Source: Candidatus Lachnoclostridium pullistercoris (lineage in GTDB: Bacteria; Bacillota; Clostridia; Lachnospirales; Lachnospiraceae). Taken from it: DNA of 64,000 nt. The stretch's first letter is position 1, and each line of letters starts with the position of its first letter. The translations under genes were made by a program, and so were the position numbers. Shown one piece after another: positions 23,732-31,525 of the stretch. The notes beneath the pieces are model-generated. The model saw nothing but the letters and a program-made list of their open reading frames with translations. It ran no database searches and was not told the origin of the DNA. The stretch is taken from the NCBI GenBank assembly GCA_019119775.1, contig DWWL01000002.1, forward strand, positions 1 through 64,000, in the 5' to 3' direction.

Positions 23732-25653
23732 TGAAAACTTCACGGCTGAAACGATTTTTTCAGGATTTCTACCTGATATTCGTTCTCATATTTTTATACG
23801 CCCCCATTCTCACCATGATGGTGCTGTCCTTCAACACCTCCAAGTCGAGAACGGACTGGGGCGGATTCACTCTGGACTGGTACGCCCAGATGTTTGAGAG
23901 CGCCTCCATCATGGACGCCCTCTACAACACGCTGCTCATCGCCTTTATCTCCGCTCTCGCGGCCACCATCCTGGGGACCGCAGCGGCTGTCGGCATAGAC
24001 AGCATGAAAAAAACGCCGAAAAATATTGTCATGGGGATCAACAACATCCCCATGCTCAACTCGGAGATCGTGACAGGAATCTCCCTGATGCTGGCGTTTC
24101 TGGCTTTCGGGGTTTCCTTAGGATTCAAGACCATCCTGCTCTCCCACATCACGTTCTGCGTGCCCTACGTGATCTTAAGCGTCATGCCCAAGTTAAAGCA
24201 GACCAGCCGCTATACCTATGAGGCTGCCATGGATCTGGGAGCCGGACCGGCGGAGGCATTTTTTAAGGTGGTGCTGCCGGATATTATGCCGGGAGTTCTC
24301 TCCGGCTTTCTTCTGGCCTTCACCATGTCCCTGGACGATTTTATCATCACCCACTTTACCAGGGGCGCCGGCATCAACACCCTGTCCACCCTGATCTACA
24401 GCGAGGTGCGCCGGGGAATCAAGCCGTCCATGTACGCTCTGTCCACCGTCATCTTCGTGACGGTTCTGGCCCTCCTTCTCATCACCAATTTCGCCCCGGA
24501 AAAACAGGGCAGAAAGCACGGGCTTCCCATGACTGAGGCGGAGAAGGCAAAGCGCAGGCATGTGGAAACGGTGCGGAAGGGTCTTTTGGTGGCGGCATCT
24601 TTCTTCGTCATCGCGGCAGTGTCCTTCACCACCTACCGCCATTTTGCCGTTCCGGTTTCCAACGAACTCTACGTCTACAACTGGGGCGAATACATTGACG
24701 AGAGCGTGATTGAGGACTTTGAAAAAGAGACTGGCATCCATGTGGTCTACGATCTGTTTGAGACAAACGAGGAAATGTACCCGGTGATCGAGGCCGGCGG
24801 CGTCTCCTACGACGTGGTCTGCCCGTCCGACTACATGATCCAGAAGATGATTGAAAATGACCTGCTGGCGGAGATCGACTTTGACAACATCCCCAACATC
24901 GATCAGATCGATCCGGAATATATGGAACGATCAAAGGCATTTGACCCGGAAAATAAGTACTCCGTCCCCTACACCTGGGGAACGGTTGGCATCCTCTACA
25001 ACGACAAAAAGCTGGAGGAGCTGGGCGTGGAACCGCCGGACAGCTGGCTGGATCTGTGGGATGAGCGGCTGGCGGGAGAAATCCTCATGCAGGACAGCGT
25101 GAGAGACGCTTTCATGTGCGCGTTAAAGCCCCTGGGCTACTCCTTAAATTCCACCGACCCGGAAGAGCTTGAGGAGGCAAAAGACATGCTCATCGCCCAG
25201 AAACCCCTGGTACAGGCTTACGTCATCGACCAGGTCCGCGACAAAATGCTGGGGGAGGAGGCCGCCGTGGGCGTCATCTACTCCGGCGAGATGCTCTACC
25301 TTCAGGAACTGGCGGAGGGAAAAGATTTTAACCTGGAATACGTGATCCCCAAAGAGGGAACCAACCTGTGGATCGACTCCTGGGTGATCCCCAAAAACGC
25401 GAAGAATAAGGAGAACGCGGAGAAATGGATCGACTTCCTCTGCCGCCCCGACATCGCGAAGAGGAACTTTGAATACATCACCTACGCCACCCCCAACCGG
25501 GGCGCTTTCGAGCTCCTGGATGAGGATCTGAAGGAAAACAAAGCCGTATTCCCCGACTGGGACTCTCTGGAAAATGCGGAAGTATACCAGTATCTGGGCG
25601 AGGACGCGGACAACCTTTACAACGAGCTGTGGAAGGAAGTGAAGTCCAATTAA
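23731..25653 (+). CDS. potCD: PotC-PotD fusion: permease fused to polyamine-binding protein
   Basis: 640 residues in one frame. Residues 1 to about 265 are the PotC permease (six membrane segments; docking loop YEAAMDLGAGPAEAFFKVVLPDI). A cytosolic linker, then an extra membrane helix near 290-310 (LLVAASFFVIAAVSFTTY), carry the chain outside. Residues about 315-640 are a PotD-type binding protein (ELYVYNWGEYIDESVIEDFE; CPSDYMIQKMI; VPYTWGTVGILYN; DSWVIPKNAKNKENAEKWID). The fused helix replaces a lipid anchor, giving one tethered receptor per transporter. Fusions of this sort occur in some Firmicutes; the DNA shows no stop or frameshift between the parts. The stop codon overlaps the probable hsdM start. 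Confidence 0.93.
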   Translation: MKTSRLKRFFQDFYLIFVLIFLYAPILTMMVLSFNTSKSRTDWGGFTLDWYAQMFESASIMDALYNTLLIAFISALAATILGTAAAVGIDSMKKTPKNIVMGINNIPMLNSEIVTGISLMLAFLAFGVSLGFKTILLSHITFCVPYVILSVMPKLKQTSRYTYEAAMDLGAGPAEAFFKVVLPDIMPGVLSGFLLAFTMSLDDFIITHFTRGAGINTLSTLIYSEVRRGIKPSMYALSTVIFVTVLALLLITNFAPEKQGRKHGLPMTEAEKAKRRHVETVRKGLLVAASFFVIAAVSFTTYRHFAVPVSNELYVYNWGEYIDESVIEDFEKETGIHVVYDLFETNEEMYPVIEAGGVSYDVVCPSDYMIQKMIENDLLAEIDFDNIPNIDQIDPEYMERSKAFDPENKYSVPYTWGTVGILYNDKKLEELGVEPPDSWLDLWDERLAGEILMQDSVRDAFMCALKPLGYSLNSTDPEELEEAKDMLIAQKPLVQAYVIDQVRDKMLGEEAAVGVIYSGEMLYLQELAEGKDFNLEYVIPKEGTNLWIDSWVIPKNAKNKENAEKWIDFLCRPDIAKRNFEYITYATPNRGAFELLDEDLKENKAVFPDWDSLENAEVYQYLGEDADNLYNELWKEVKSN

Positions 25654-27346
25654 CCGGCAAAATCCCAACACGGAAAACCGTCAGGCGGCGGAGCTCTCCG
25701 CCCGCCTCTGGTCCATTGCCAACGACCTGCGCGGGAGCATGGACGCCTCTAAATTCAAGGACTATATCCTCAGCATCATCTTCTACCGCTATCTCTCGGA
25801 GTGCGCCGTCTGCTGGGTTAGAGAAGCCTGGGACAGGCGGGAGCTCCCTGAGGAGCTGTCCGCCGGTCTGCGGACTTCCGGAAAGCGGCACTCCGCCCCA
25901 CAGTCTTCCGGAAAGCAGCACTCCGCCCCGCAGTCTTCCGAAGACCTATCCGCCGCCCTGCAGTCTTCCGCGGGCGGGGAATCCTTTTCCTACGAAGCCG
26001 TTTTTTCCGGAAATCCGTCCGCCTTCCGGAAATGGTCCGCGGGCGGTCTGGGCTTTGTGATCGAGCCCAGGCATCTCTTCTCCTCTCTCATCAAGCAGAT
26101 CGAAGAAGGCACATTCTCCGTCTCTCTCCTGCGGGAGGCGGTGGAGGCTGTGACTGCCTCCCCGGGGACGCCGGAAGGAGAAGCTGCCTTTGACGGCATC
26201 TTCGATTCCCTGGACTTAAACGCCCCGGAACTGGGGAAGGATGAGGACCAGCGCACCCGGCTGATCCTGCGCGTCCTGCTAAAGATTAACGGCATTCCCT
26301 TTGGGGCGGGAGACGCCGCCATGGACGTTTTAGGGACCACCTACATGATTCTCATCGGCCTGTTCGCATCGGACGCCGGAAAAAAGGGCGGGGAATTTTT
26401 TACCCCTGTCCAGTTTTCCAGGCTGTGCGCCCGCCTGGCCTGCCAGGGGCTTTCTGAGATCCCATCGGCCTGCGACCCGGCCATGGGCTCCGCTTCCATG
26501 CTCCTGGAGATCCCGAAGGCCGCCGGTTCCATTCCGGTCGGCCATTTTTACGGGCAGGAGAAGAACAGGACCACTTACAACCTGGCCCGGATGAACATGC
26601 TCATCCACGGGATCCCCTGCGGCAGCTTTTCCTTCTACAATGACGACACCATCGCCTCCGACCAGTTCGGAACGCGGAAATTCCGGGTGCAGGTGGCCAA
26701 TCCCCCCTATTCCCAGAAATGGGATTCATCCCCGGAATATCTGAAGGATCCCCGCTTCTCCGGCCCCGGCCGCCTGGCGCCCAGATCCTATGAGGACTAC
26801 GCCTTTCTCCTGCATATGATCTGGCACATGGATGAACAGGGGCAGGCTGCCGTGCTGCTGCCCCACGGAGTACTCTTCCGCGGCGGGGCGGAGGCTGTCA
26901 TCCGCACCTACATCGTCGAAACCCTGAACGTCCTGGACGCTGTCATCGGCCTTCCCGCCGGCTGTTTTCACTCCACTCCCATTCCGGTCTGCTGCCTGGT
27001 TTTCAAGCAAAACCGCGGGAAAAACAGCGGAAGCATCCTCTTTGTGGACGCTTCCGGCGATTTTATCCCTGGGAAAAAGCAGAATTCCATCTCCGACGAG
27101 GCTCTGGAGCGCATCGCGGCCGCCTGTGAGGTCCGCAGAGATCAGGAAAATTTCTGCCGCAGCGTCCCCTTAGAGGAGATCCGGGCCGCCGGCTGCAGCC
27201 TGACCATCTCCCGCTACATCCGCGTGTCGGAAACAGAGCCTGCTGTGGACTTAAAACAGGTGCAGGAGGATTTAAAAAAGCACCGGGCCGCCTGCCGAAA
27301 GCTGGAACAAGAAGTAAATGAATATCTGTCCCGTCTGGGACTTTAG
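25649..27346 (+). CDS. hsdM: Type I restriction-modification methyltransferase subunit
   Basis: N6-adenine methyltransferase subunit of a type I system. It has the HsdM helical N-terminus, then GEFFTPVQFSRLCARL, the SAM motif CDPAMGSASML and the catalytic motif VANPPYSQKW. The first ATG (25739) is too late. In-frame sequence from 25649 encodes ELSARLWSIANDLRGSMDAS, the conserved start of HsdM, yet contains no ATG, GTG or TTG. An ATT at 25649, overlapping the potCD stop and preceded by GGAAGGAAGT at about 8 nt, is the best candidate; about 565 residues result. An in-frame three-unit repeat (25874-25963) adds 30 residues to the helical domain. hsdS follows; no hsdR is present. Start position is uncertain. 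Confidence 0.85.
   Translation: MNRQNPNTENRQAAELSARLWSIANDLRGSMDASKFKDYILSIIFYRYLSECAVCWVREAWDRRELPEELSAGLRTSGKRHSAPQSSGKQHSAPQSSEDLSAALQSSAGGESFSYEAVFSGNPSAFRKWSAGGLGFVIEPRHLFSSLIKQIEEGTFSVSLLREAVEAVTASPGTPEGEAAFDGIFDSLDLNAPELGKDEDQRTRLILRVLLKINGIPFGAGDAAMDVLGTTYMILIGLFASDAGKKGGEFFTPVQFSRLCARLACQGLSEIPSACDPAMGSASMLLEIPKAAGSIPVGHFYGQEKNRTTYNLARMNMLIHGIPCGSFSFYNDDTIASDQFGTRKFRVQVANPPYSQKWDSSPEYLKDPRFSGPGRLAPRSYEDYAFLLHMIWHMDEQGQAAVLLPHGVLFRGGAEAVIRTYIVETLNVLDAVIGLPAGCFHSTPIPVCCLVFKQNRGKNSGSILFVDASGDFIPGKKQNSISDEALERIAAACEVRRDQENFCRSVPLEEIRAAGCSLTISRYIRVSETEPAVDLKQVQEDLKKHRAACRKLEQEVNEYLSRLGL
25874..25963 (+). repeat. In-frame 30-bp tandem repeat within hsdM
   Basis: Three units of exactly 30 bp start at 25874, 25904 and 25934. 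The first two differ at only a few positions (SGKRHSAPQS, SGKQHSAPQS) and the third is diverged (SEDLSAALQS). Because the period is a multiple of three, copy-number change would preserve the frame. Confidence 0.75.
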
Positions 27347-27355
27347 GAGACGATC

Positions 27356-28534
27356 ATGAACAAACCGCTTCTGCGTTTTCCGGAATTTTCTGATTCCGGG
27401 CCGTGGGAGCCTTTTCCTTTCGGAAAGCTGGCTGCCCTTAAAACCGACAAATTTTCCCCCGCACAGGCGTCTGAGCCTCTTCCCTGCATCGAGCTGGAAC
27501 ATCTGGAACAGGGTACGGGAAGAATCTTAAAAACCGTGGCCTCCGCGCCGTCCATGACTGTAAAAAACCGGTTCTGTGCAGGCGACGTGCTCTTCGGAAA
27601 GCTGCGGCCCGGCCTGAGAAAATTTGCAAGGCCGGATTTTTCCGGCGTCTGCTCCCAGGAAATCTGGGTGCTTTCCGGCCTGCTGGCAGAGAACGGCTTC
27701 CTCTATCAGCTGATCCAGACGGACCGTTTTTTCCGGGCTGCCATGGAAACCACCGGCAGCCGCATGCCGCGGGCGGACTGGAAAACCATCGCCGGAACCG
27801 CCTTTTTCATCCCGCCTCTGAGAGAGCAGCAGTATCTCTCCCGCTTTCTCTCCGCTGCCGACGATGAGATAAACGCCAGGCGGCTGGTGATCGATGACCT
27901 GAGACGGCAGCGGGAGGGAATCCTTCAGCAGCTGTTTCTTCCGGCAGCCCCTGCCTGCTCCGATCTTTCCGCCCGCCGCCCCTGGCGTCTTCTGCCTCTA
28001 TCCGCCGTTCTCACCGAGCGGCGAGAATACGCAAAAAAGGGAGGCGCCTATCCACACGTCTCCCTGACAAAAGAGGGGGTTATCCCCAAAACCGCCAGGT
28101 ACAACCGGGATTTTCTCGTGAAGACGGAGGAAAAAGCCTACAAAATCACCCGCCTGGACGACATCTGCTACAATCCGGCCAATCTGAAATTCGGGGTGAT
28201 CTGCCGCAACCGGCTGGGGGACGGAATCTTCTCCCCCATATATGTGACCTTCTCCGTCAACCCCGGCTTTGATCCGGCCTTTGTGGAGCTGTCTGTCACC
28301 AGGCCGTCCTTTCTCCTCCGGGCCCTCCGCTACCAGGAAGGAACGGTCTACGAGCGGATGGCTGTCCGCCCGCAGGCTCTTCTCTCCCTGCAGATCGCCG
28401 TGCCGCCGCCAGCGATCCAGCAGCAGATTGCCCGGACAGCCGGCTGCCTGGACCGGCAGATCCAGGCGGAGGAAACTGTGCTGGCGGACTTATGCCGAAG
28501 AAAAAAAGGACTTCTGCAGGAGGTGCTGATGTGA
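27356..28534 (+). CDS. hsdS: Type I restriction-modification specificity subunit
   Basis: 392 residues with the usual two target-recognition domains and two spacer helices. TRD1 is about 1-150. The central conserved helix (PPLREQQYLSRFLSAADDEI...DDLRRQREGILQQLF) is about 155-195. TRD2 is about 205-345. The distal helix (PPAIQQQIARTAGCLDRQIQ...LCRRKKGLLQEVL) ends the protein. ATG at 27356 after TAGGAGA, 10 nt past hsdM. A terminator follows directly, so an HsdR subunit is not encoded in this operon. No second hsdS or recombinase for sequence shuffling is nearby. Confidence 0.9.
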   Translation: MNKPLLRFPEFSDSGPWEPFPFGKLAALKTDKFSPAQASEPLPCIELEHLEQGTGRILKTVASAPSMTVKNRFCAGDVLFGKLRPGLRKFARPDFSGVCSQEIWVLSGLLAENGFLYQLIQTDRFFRAAMETTGSRMPRADWKTIAGTAFFIPPLREQQYLSRFLSAADDEINARRLVIDDLRRQREGILQQLFLPAAPACSDLSARRPWRLLPLSAVLTERREYAKKGGAYPHVSLTKEGVIPKTARYNRDFLVKTEEKAYKITRLDDICYNPANLKFGVICRNRLGDGIFSPIYVTFSVNPGFDPAFVELSVTRPSFLLRALRYQEGTVYERMAVRPQALLSLQIAVPPPAIQQQIARTAGCLDRQIQAEETVLADLCRRKKGLLQEVLM

Positions 28535-28548
28535 ATATTCCTCCACTC

Positions 28549-28581
28549 AAAAATGGCGGGGCACAGGCTCCCGCCATTTTT
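28549..28581. terminator. Bidirectional terminator after hsdS
   Basis: Perfect stem AAAAATGGCGGG / CCCGCCATTTTT with a 9-nt loop; T-runs on both strands. Shared with the convergent lipoprotein gene. Confidence 0.85.
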
Positions 28582-28585
28582 CATT

Positions 28586-29014
28586 TCACTGAAAGATCAC
28601 CGGATTTTCCAGAAATTCTGTTTTTACCACGATGTAAGGAAATGATTTTTCCGTTCCCCCGTCTTCTCCCTCCTCCGGCCCTATCAGCTCCGCGTCAAAC
28701 ACGATGGAATCTTCCGTCAGATAGAGCTGGCGGACGGCTATGCTGCAGCCTCCTGTCTCCTGCTCCCCGTATCCCTGCACAATGTAAAGGCCCTGCCCGT
28801 TGCTGTAAGTCAGCTTAAAGGGAGCTGTCTTCTTTTCTGCGATGATGTTTTTAAGCTCCTCCGGCACTTCTTCGTCTCCCACCACCGTAAACTCCAGATC
28901 CCGCACTTTCTCCGGAGCCGTGTTCTGCGTACAGCCTGTCAGGCCGCGGACCACAAGCACCCACAGAAAAAGCGCCGCAATCAGGACCGTTTTTCCTTTC
29001 CATATCCGTCCCAT
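28586..29014 (-). CDS. PrcB-like lipoprotein
   Basis: 142 residues. A signal sequence ends in the lipobox LTGC (Cys about residue 28), so it should be lipid-anchored outside. The C-terminal half (GLYIVQGYGEQETGGCSIAV ... SFPYIVVKTEFLENPVIF) resembles the PrcB C-terminal domain, a small beta fold also seen in stand-alone lipoproteins of clostridia. ATG at 29014 behind GGGAGG. Convergent with hsdS and divergent from merR. Function unknown. Confidence 0.65.
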   Translation of the reverse strand: MGRIWKGKTVLIAALFLWVLVVRGLTGCTQNTAPEKVRDLEFTVVGDEEVPEELKNIIAEKKTAPFKLTYSNGQGLYIVQGYGEQETGGCSIAVRQLYLTEDSIVFDAELIGPEEGEDGGTEKSFPYIVVKTEFLENPVIFQ

Positions 29015-29164
29015 ATGAACCTCCCATTATTCGACTGCTACCATTTTATGAGTTTTTCCGCCGGTGTATGACGGATTTTTCCGCGGAGAAGTATTTTTCT
29101 GATATAATGAACGAAAGCGGTTCTGCAGAACGGATACTGCGGCGGACAACAGGAGGAATACACA

Positions 29165-30040
29165 ATGAAATACAAGATCGGAACAGTGGCAAAGCTCTTA
29201 GGCGTCTCCCCGGAGACGCTCCGGCTGTATGAGCGCAGCGGAATTCTCACATCGGAGAGAAAAGACGGGGAAAACGGCTACCGCTATTACAGCCGCCTGG
29301 ACATCACTGCTCTCATGCGCGCCAGGGCCTACCATCAGTACGGCTTTTCCATCAAGGAGACGGAATCCCTGATCAACACGGATGACCTGGATTTTGTCCT
29401 CGGAGAATACCGGTCGCGGAGCCACGCGCTGGAGCAGGAGATCTTTTTAAAACAGCAGATCCTGCGGTTTTTAAATCAGGTTTCTGACATTCTGGAGCGG
29501 CTGCCTGCAGAACTCTGGACCATCCGCAGGGAAACCAGCCCCGCCATTTTCCGTCTGGAATTTATGAAAGGAGACGAGCTGATCCTCCGTCCGGATCAGA
29601 TGGACCGGTTCCCCCAGTGGGTCTCCCTGGCTCCCTTCGTCTTTCCCTCCCAGAGAAACAGCTGGAAGGCTCTGCTGGAGGGCCGTGACGAGAGCTTCTC
29701 CGCCCTCGGCATTTTTAAGGAGGATGCTGAAATCCTGGGGCTTCTCGACCCGGAACGTTTTCCCTCCTCCCCGCTCTCCTGCGGCACCCTCTCCGCCCCC
29801 ACCGAAAGCCTCTGCACCGTGGTGGATTTTTCCGGGGAGAATGCCTCCTGCGTCCGCTACATGGCTCATCTGGAACGGTATGTGAGAGAGCACCATCTCA
29901 CCGTCACCGGCGATCCGATCTGCCGCACCTTTCTCTCCATGAACAAGAAAGAAAATTACCGGAGATTCCGCCAGATCTGGCTGCCGGTCGCAGATTCCCC
30001 GGCTGCGCAAGGCCATATACTCCCCGGCGCCCCGTCTTGA
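29165..30040 (+). CDS. MerR-family transcriptional activator with effector domain
   Basis: 291 residues. The N-terminal MerR winged helix (KIGTVAKLLGVSPETLRLYE; GYRYYSRLDI) is followed by a dimerisation coiled coil (about 75-115) and a larger C-terminal region resembling GyrI-like effector-binding domains. ATG at 29165 after AGGAGG. A TATAAT lies at about 29100 upstream. Its stop codon overlaps the -35 box of a promoter with the 19-nt spacer diagnostic of MerR control, which reads into two chromate-transporter genes. It therefore probably regulates them. The ligand is unknown. Confidence 0.88.
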   Translation: MKYKIGTVAKLLGVSPETLRLYERSGILTSERKDGENGYRYYSRLDITALMRARAYHQYGFSIKETESLINTDDLDFVLGEYRSRSHALEQEIFLKQQILRFLNQVSDILERLPAELWTIRRETSPAIFRLEFMKGDELILRPDQMDRFPQWVSLAPFVFPSQRNSWKALLEGRDESFSALGIFKEDAEILGLLDPERFPSSPLSCGTLSAPTESLCTVVDFSGENASCVRYMAHLERYVREHHLTVTGDPICRTFLSMNKKENYRRFRQIWLPVADSPAAQGHILPGAPS

Positions 30041-30067
30041 CTTTACATATGGTGTAGGGATTATAAT
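30037..30067 (+). promoter_or_regulatory. MerR-type promoter of the chromate transporter genes
   Basis: -35 TTGACT (30037-30042) and -10 TATAAT (30062-30067) are separated by 19 nt instead of 17. A TACA-N5-TGTA dyad is centred in the spacer. Long-spacer promoters with a central dyad are the hallmark of MerR activation. Confidence 0.7.
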
Positions 30068-30111
30068 TTATTTTATATGAGACTAAAAATCAAAACAGGG
30101 AGGACAAATCT

Positions 30112-30690
30112 GTGAAAAAGGGTGAAAAAATGCTGAAGCTCTTCTGGCAGTTCTTCCAGTTCGGCTGCTTTACTTTCGGCGGCGGCTGGAGCATCATTGC
30201 CCAGATGCAGAAGCTGTATGTGGAAAAAGAAAAAACGCTCACCAGCCAGGAACTTTTGGACATTACAAGCGTGGGCCGCAGCCTGCCGGGCACCATGATC
30301 GGCAACGTGGCCATGCTCTACGGCTGCCGGGCCGGCGGCTTTGCCTGCGGCGTGATCTGCGTCATTGCCATGATCCTGCCGCCTATGATCACCCTCTCAC
30401 TGATCACCTATTTCTACACCATTTTCAAAGAAAATACATGGGTAGTCAGCGCCATGACAGGCGTCCGGGCCGCCATCGTGCCCATCATCGCCAGCGCCGC
30501 CGTCAACATGCTGAAGGGAGCATTCCGCTTTCCTCCCTGCTTTGTGCTGGCAGGCGCCGCCTTCGTGCTGTACCTGTTCTTCAATGTCGGCTGTGTGGAG
30601 CTGGTGGTCATGGGGATCATCGGCGGATTTCTGATCTGTGAATTTTATGAGAGAAAGGAGGCGGGCAAGCATGATTCTCACACTGCTTAA
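30112..30690 (+). CDS. Chromate transporter (CHR) family protein, first half
   Basis: 192-residue short-chain CHR protein with six membrane segments and the family start FFQFGCFTFGGGWSIIAQMQ and RSLPGTMIGNVAMLYG. Short CHR proteins act as pairs, each equal to half of long ChrA; this one precedes its partner. Known members export chromate, but in anaerobes other anions are possible. GTG at 30112 (GGGAGG 8 nt upstream) is chosen; ATG 30130 is an alternative. Overlaps the next gene by 20 nt. Confidence 0.87.
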   Translation: MKKGEKMLKLFWQFFQFGCFTFGGGWSIIAQMQKLYVEKEKTLTSQELLDITSVGRSLPGTMIGNVAMLYGCRAGGFACGVICVIAMILPPMITLSLITYFYTIFKENTWVVSAMTGVRAAIVPIIASAAVNMLKGAFRFPPCFVLAGAAFVLYLFFNVGCVELVVMGIIGGFLICEFYERKEAGKHDSHTA

Positions 30691-31207
30691 CCTGTTCTGG
30701 AGCTTTGTAAAAATCGGTTTTACCAGCTTCGGCGGCCTCTCCATGATCCCTCTGATCTCCAACGAAGTCGTATCCCACGGCTGGATGAACTTAAGTGAAG
30801 TGTCGGACATCGTGGCCATCGCGGAGATGACTCCCGGCCCCCTGGGCTTAAACTGCGCCACATTTGCCGGCATCCACGCCGCCGATATTCCCGGCGCCGT
30901 CACTGCCAACCTGGGAGTTCTCATGCCGACCTTTACCGTCACTGCCCTAGTGGCTGTATTTTTCCGGAAATTCCAGAAAAGCCACCGGATGGAGCAGCTG
31001 CTCACCGGCGTCCGTCCGGTCTGCATCGGTCTGCTTGCCGGCGTGATTGCTTCTTTCTGTCAGACCAACTACGTGATCAATTCGGCTGTAAGCTACCCGG
31101 CCATCGCTGTCGGACTCATCGATCTGGCCCTTCTTCTGAAATGGAAAATGAGCGTCCCGAAGGTGATTCTTTTGAGCGCGGCCACGGGGCTTCTGCTGTT
31201 CCGCTAG
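30671..31207 (+). CDS. Chromate transporter (CHR) family protein, second half
   Basis: 178 residues, six membrane segments. The paralogous start LNLFWSFVKIGFTSFGGLSM and EMTPGPLGLNCATFAG are typical of the second short-chain CHR partner. ATG at 30671 follows AAAGGAGG inside the end of the first gene, so the two are translated together, consistent with a heterodimer. Structured element copy B begins 33 nt after the stop. Confidence 0.87.
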   Translation: MILTLLNLFWSFVKIGFTSFGGLSMIPLISNEVVSHGWMNLSEVSDIVAIAEMTPGPLGLNCATFAGIHAADIPGAVTANLGVLMPTFTVTALVAVFFRKFQKSHRMEQLLTGVRPVCIGLLAGVIASFCQTNYVINSAVSYPAIAVGLIDLALLLKWKMSVPKVILLSAATGLLLFR

Positions 31208-31239
31208 GCGGGTATTTACCGTAACAGTTCGGACGGCGG

Positions 31240-31352
31240 GTAAACAGAGGGGAAAACTGACGTCAAGCTCGCTTGTAAGTAAGTTTTCTCCTCTGTTTAC
31301 ACATCGGATGGACATCCGATGCTTCTTGTCCGGCTTATTGGCCGGGCGGGAA
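31240..31352 (+). repeat. Three-hairpin structured element, copy B
   Basis: Occupies the otherwise empty gap 31208-31525. Hairpin 1 has 19-bp arms (31240-31258, 31282-31300; one G-T pair). Its loop has GAC-GT, CAAG-CTCG-CTTG, TAA-GTA. Hairpin 2 is CATCGGATG-GA-CATCCGATG (31302-31321). Hairpin 3 is TTCTTGTCCGGC with GCCGGGCGGGAA (31323-31352, three wobbles). It shares loop, hairpin 2 and the start of hairpin 3 with copy A on the opposite strand, while the hairpin 1 arms are unrelated. Confidence 0.75.
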
Positions 31353-31525
31353 GATGCCCGTCTGAATTGTTACTATTTCCCGGCTTTTCTGCCGGCCCGC
31401 CGGCTGAAATTCATTGATTATCCGCCATTCTTCAAGTATAATTGACTTATAAAGGCCATGTTTCTGATGCTCAGGGACATGGCTGCAGCCAGTACAAATG
31501 ATAAAGGAAAGAAGGTGAATGATTG

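Noticed and set aside
27356..28534. Phase-variable hsdS shuffling locus
   Set aside because: Only one hsdS, no inverted partial copies and no recombinase gene nearby.
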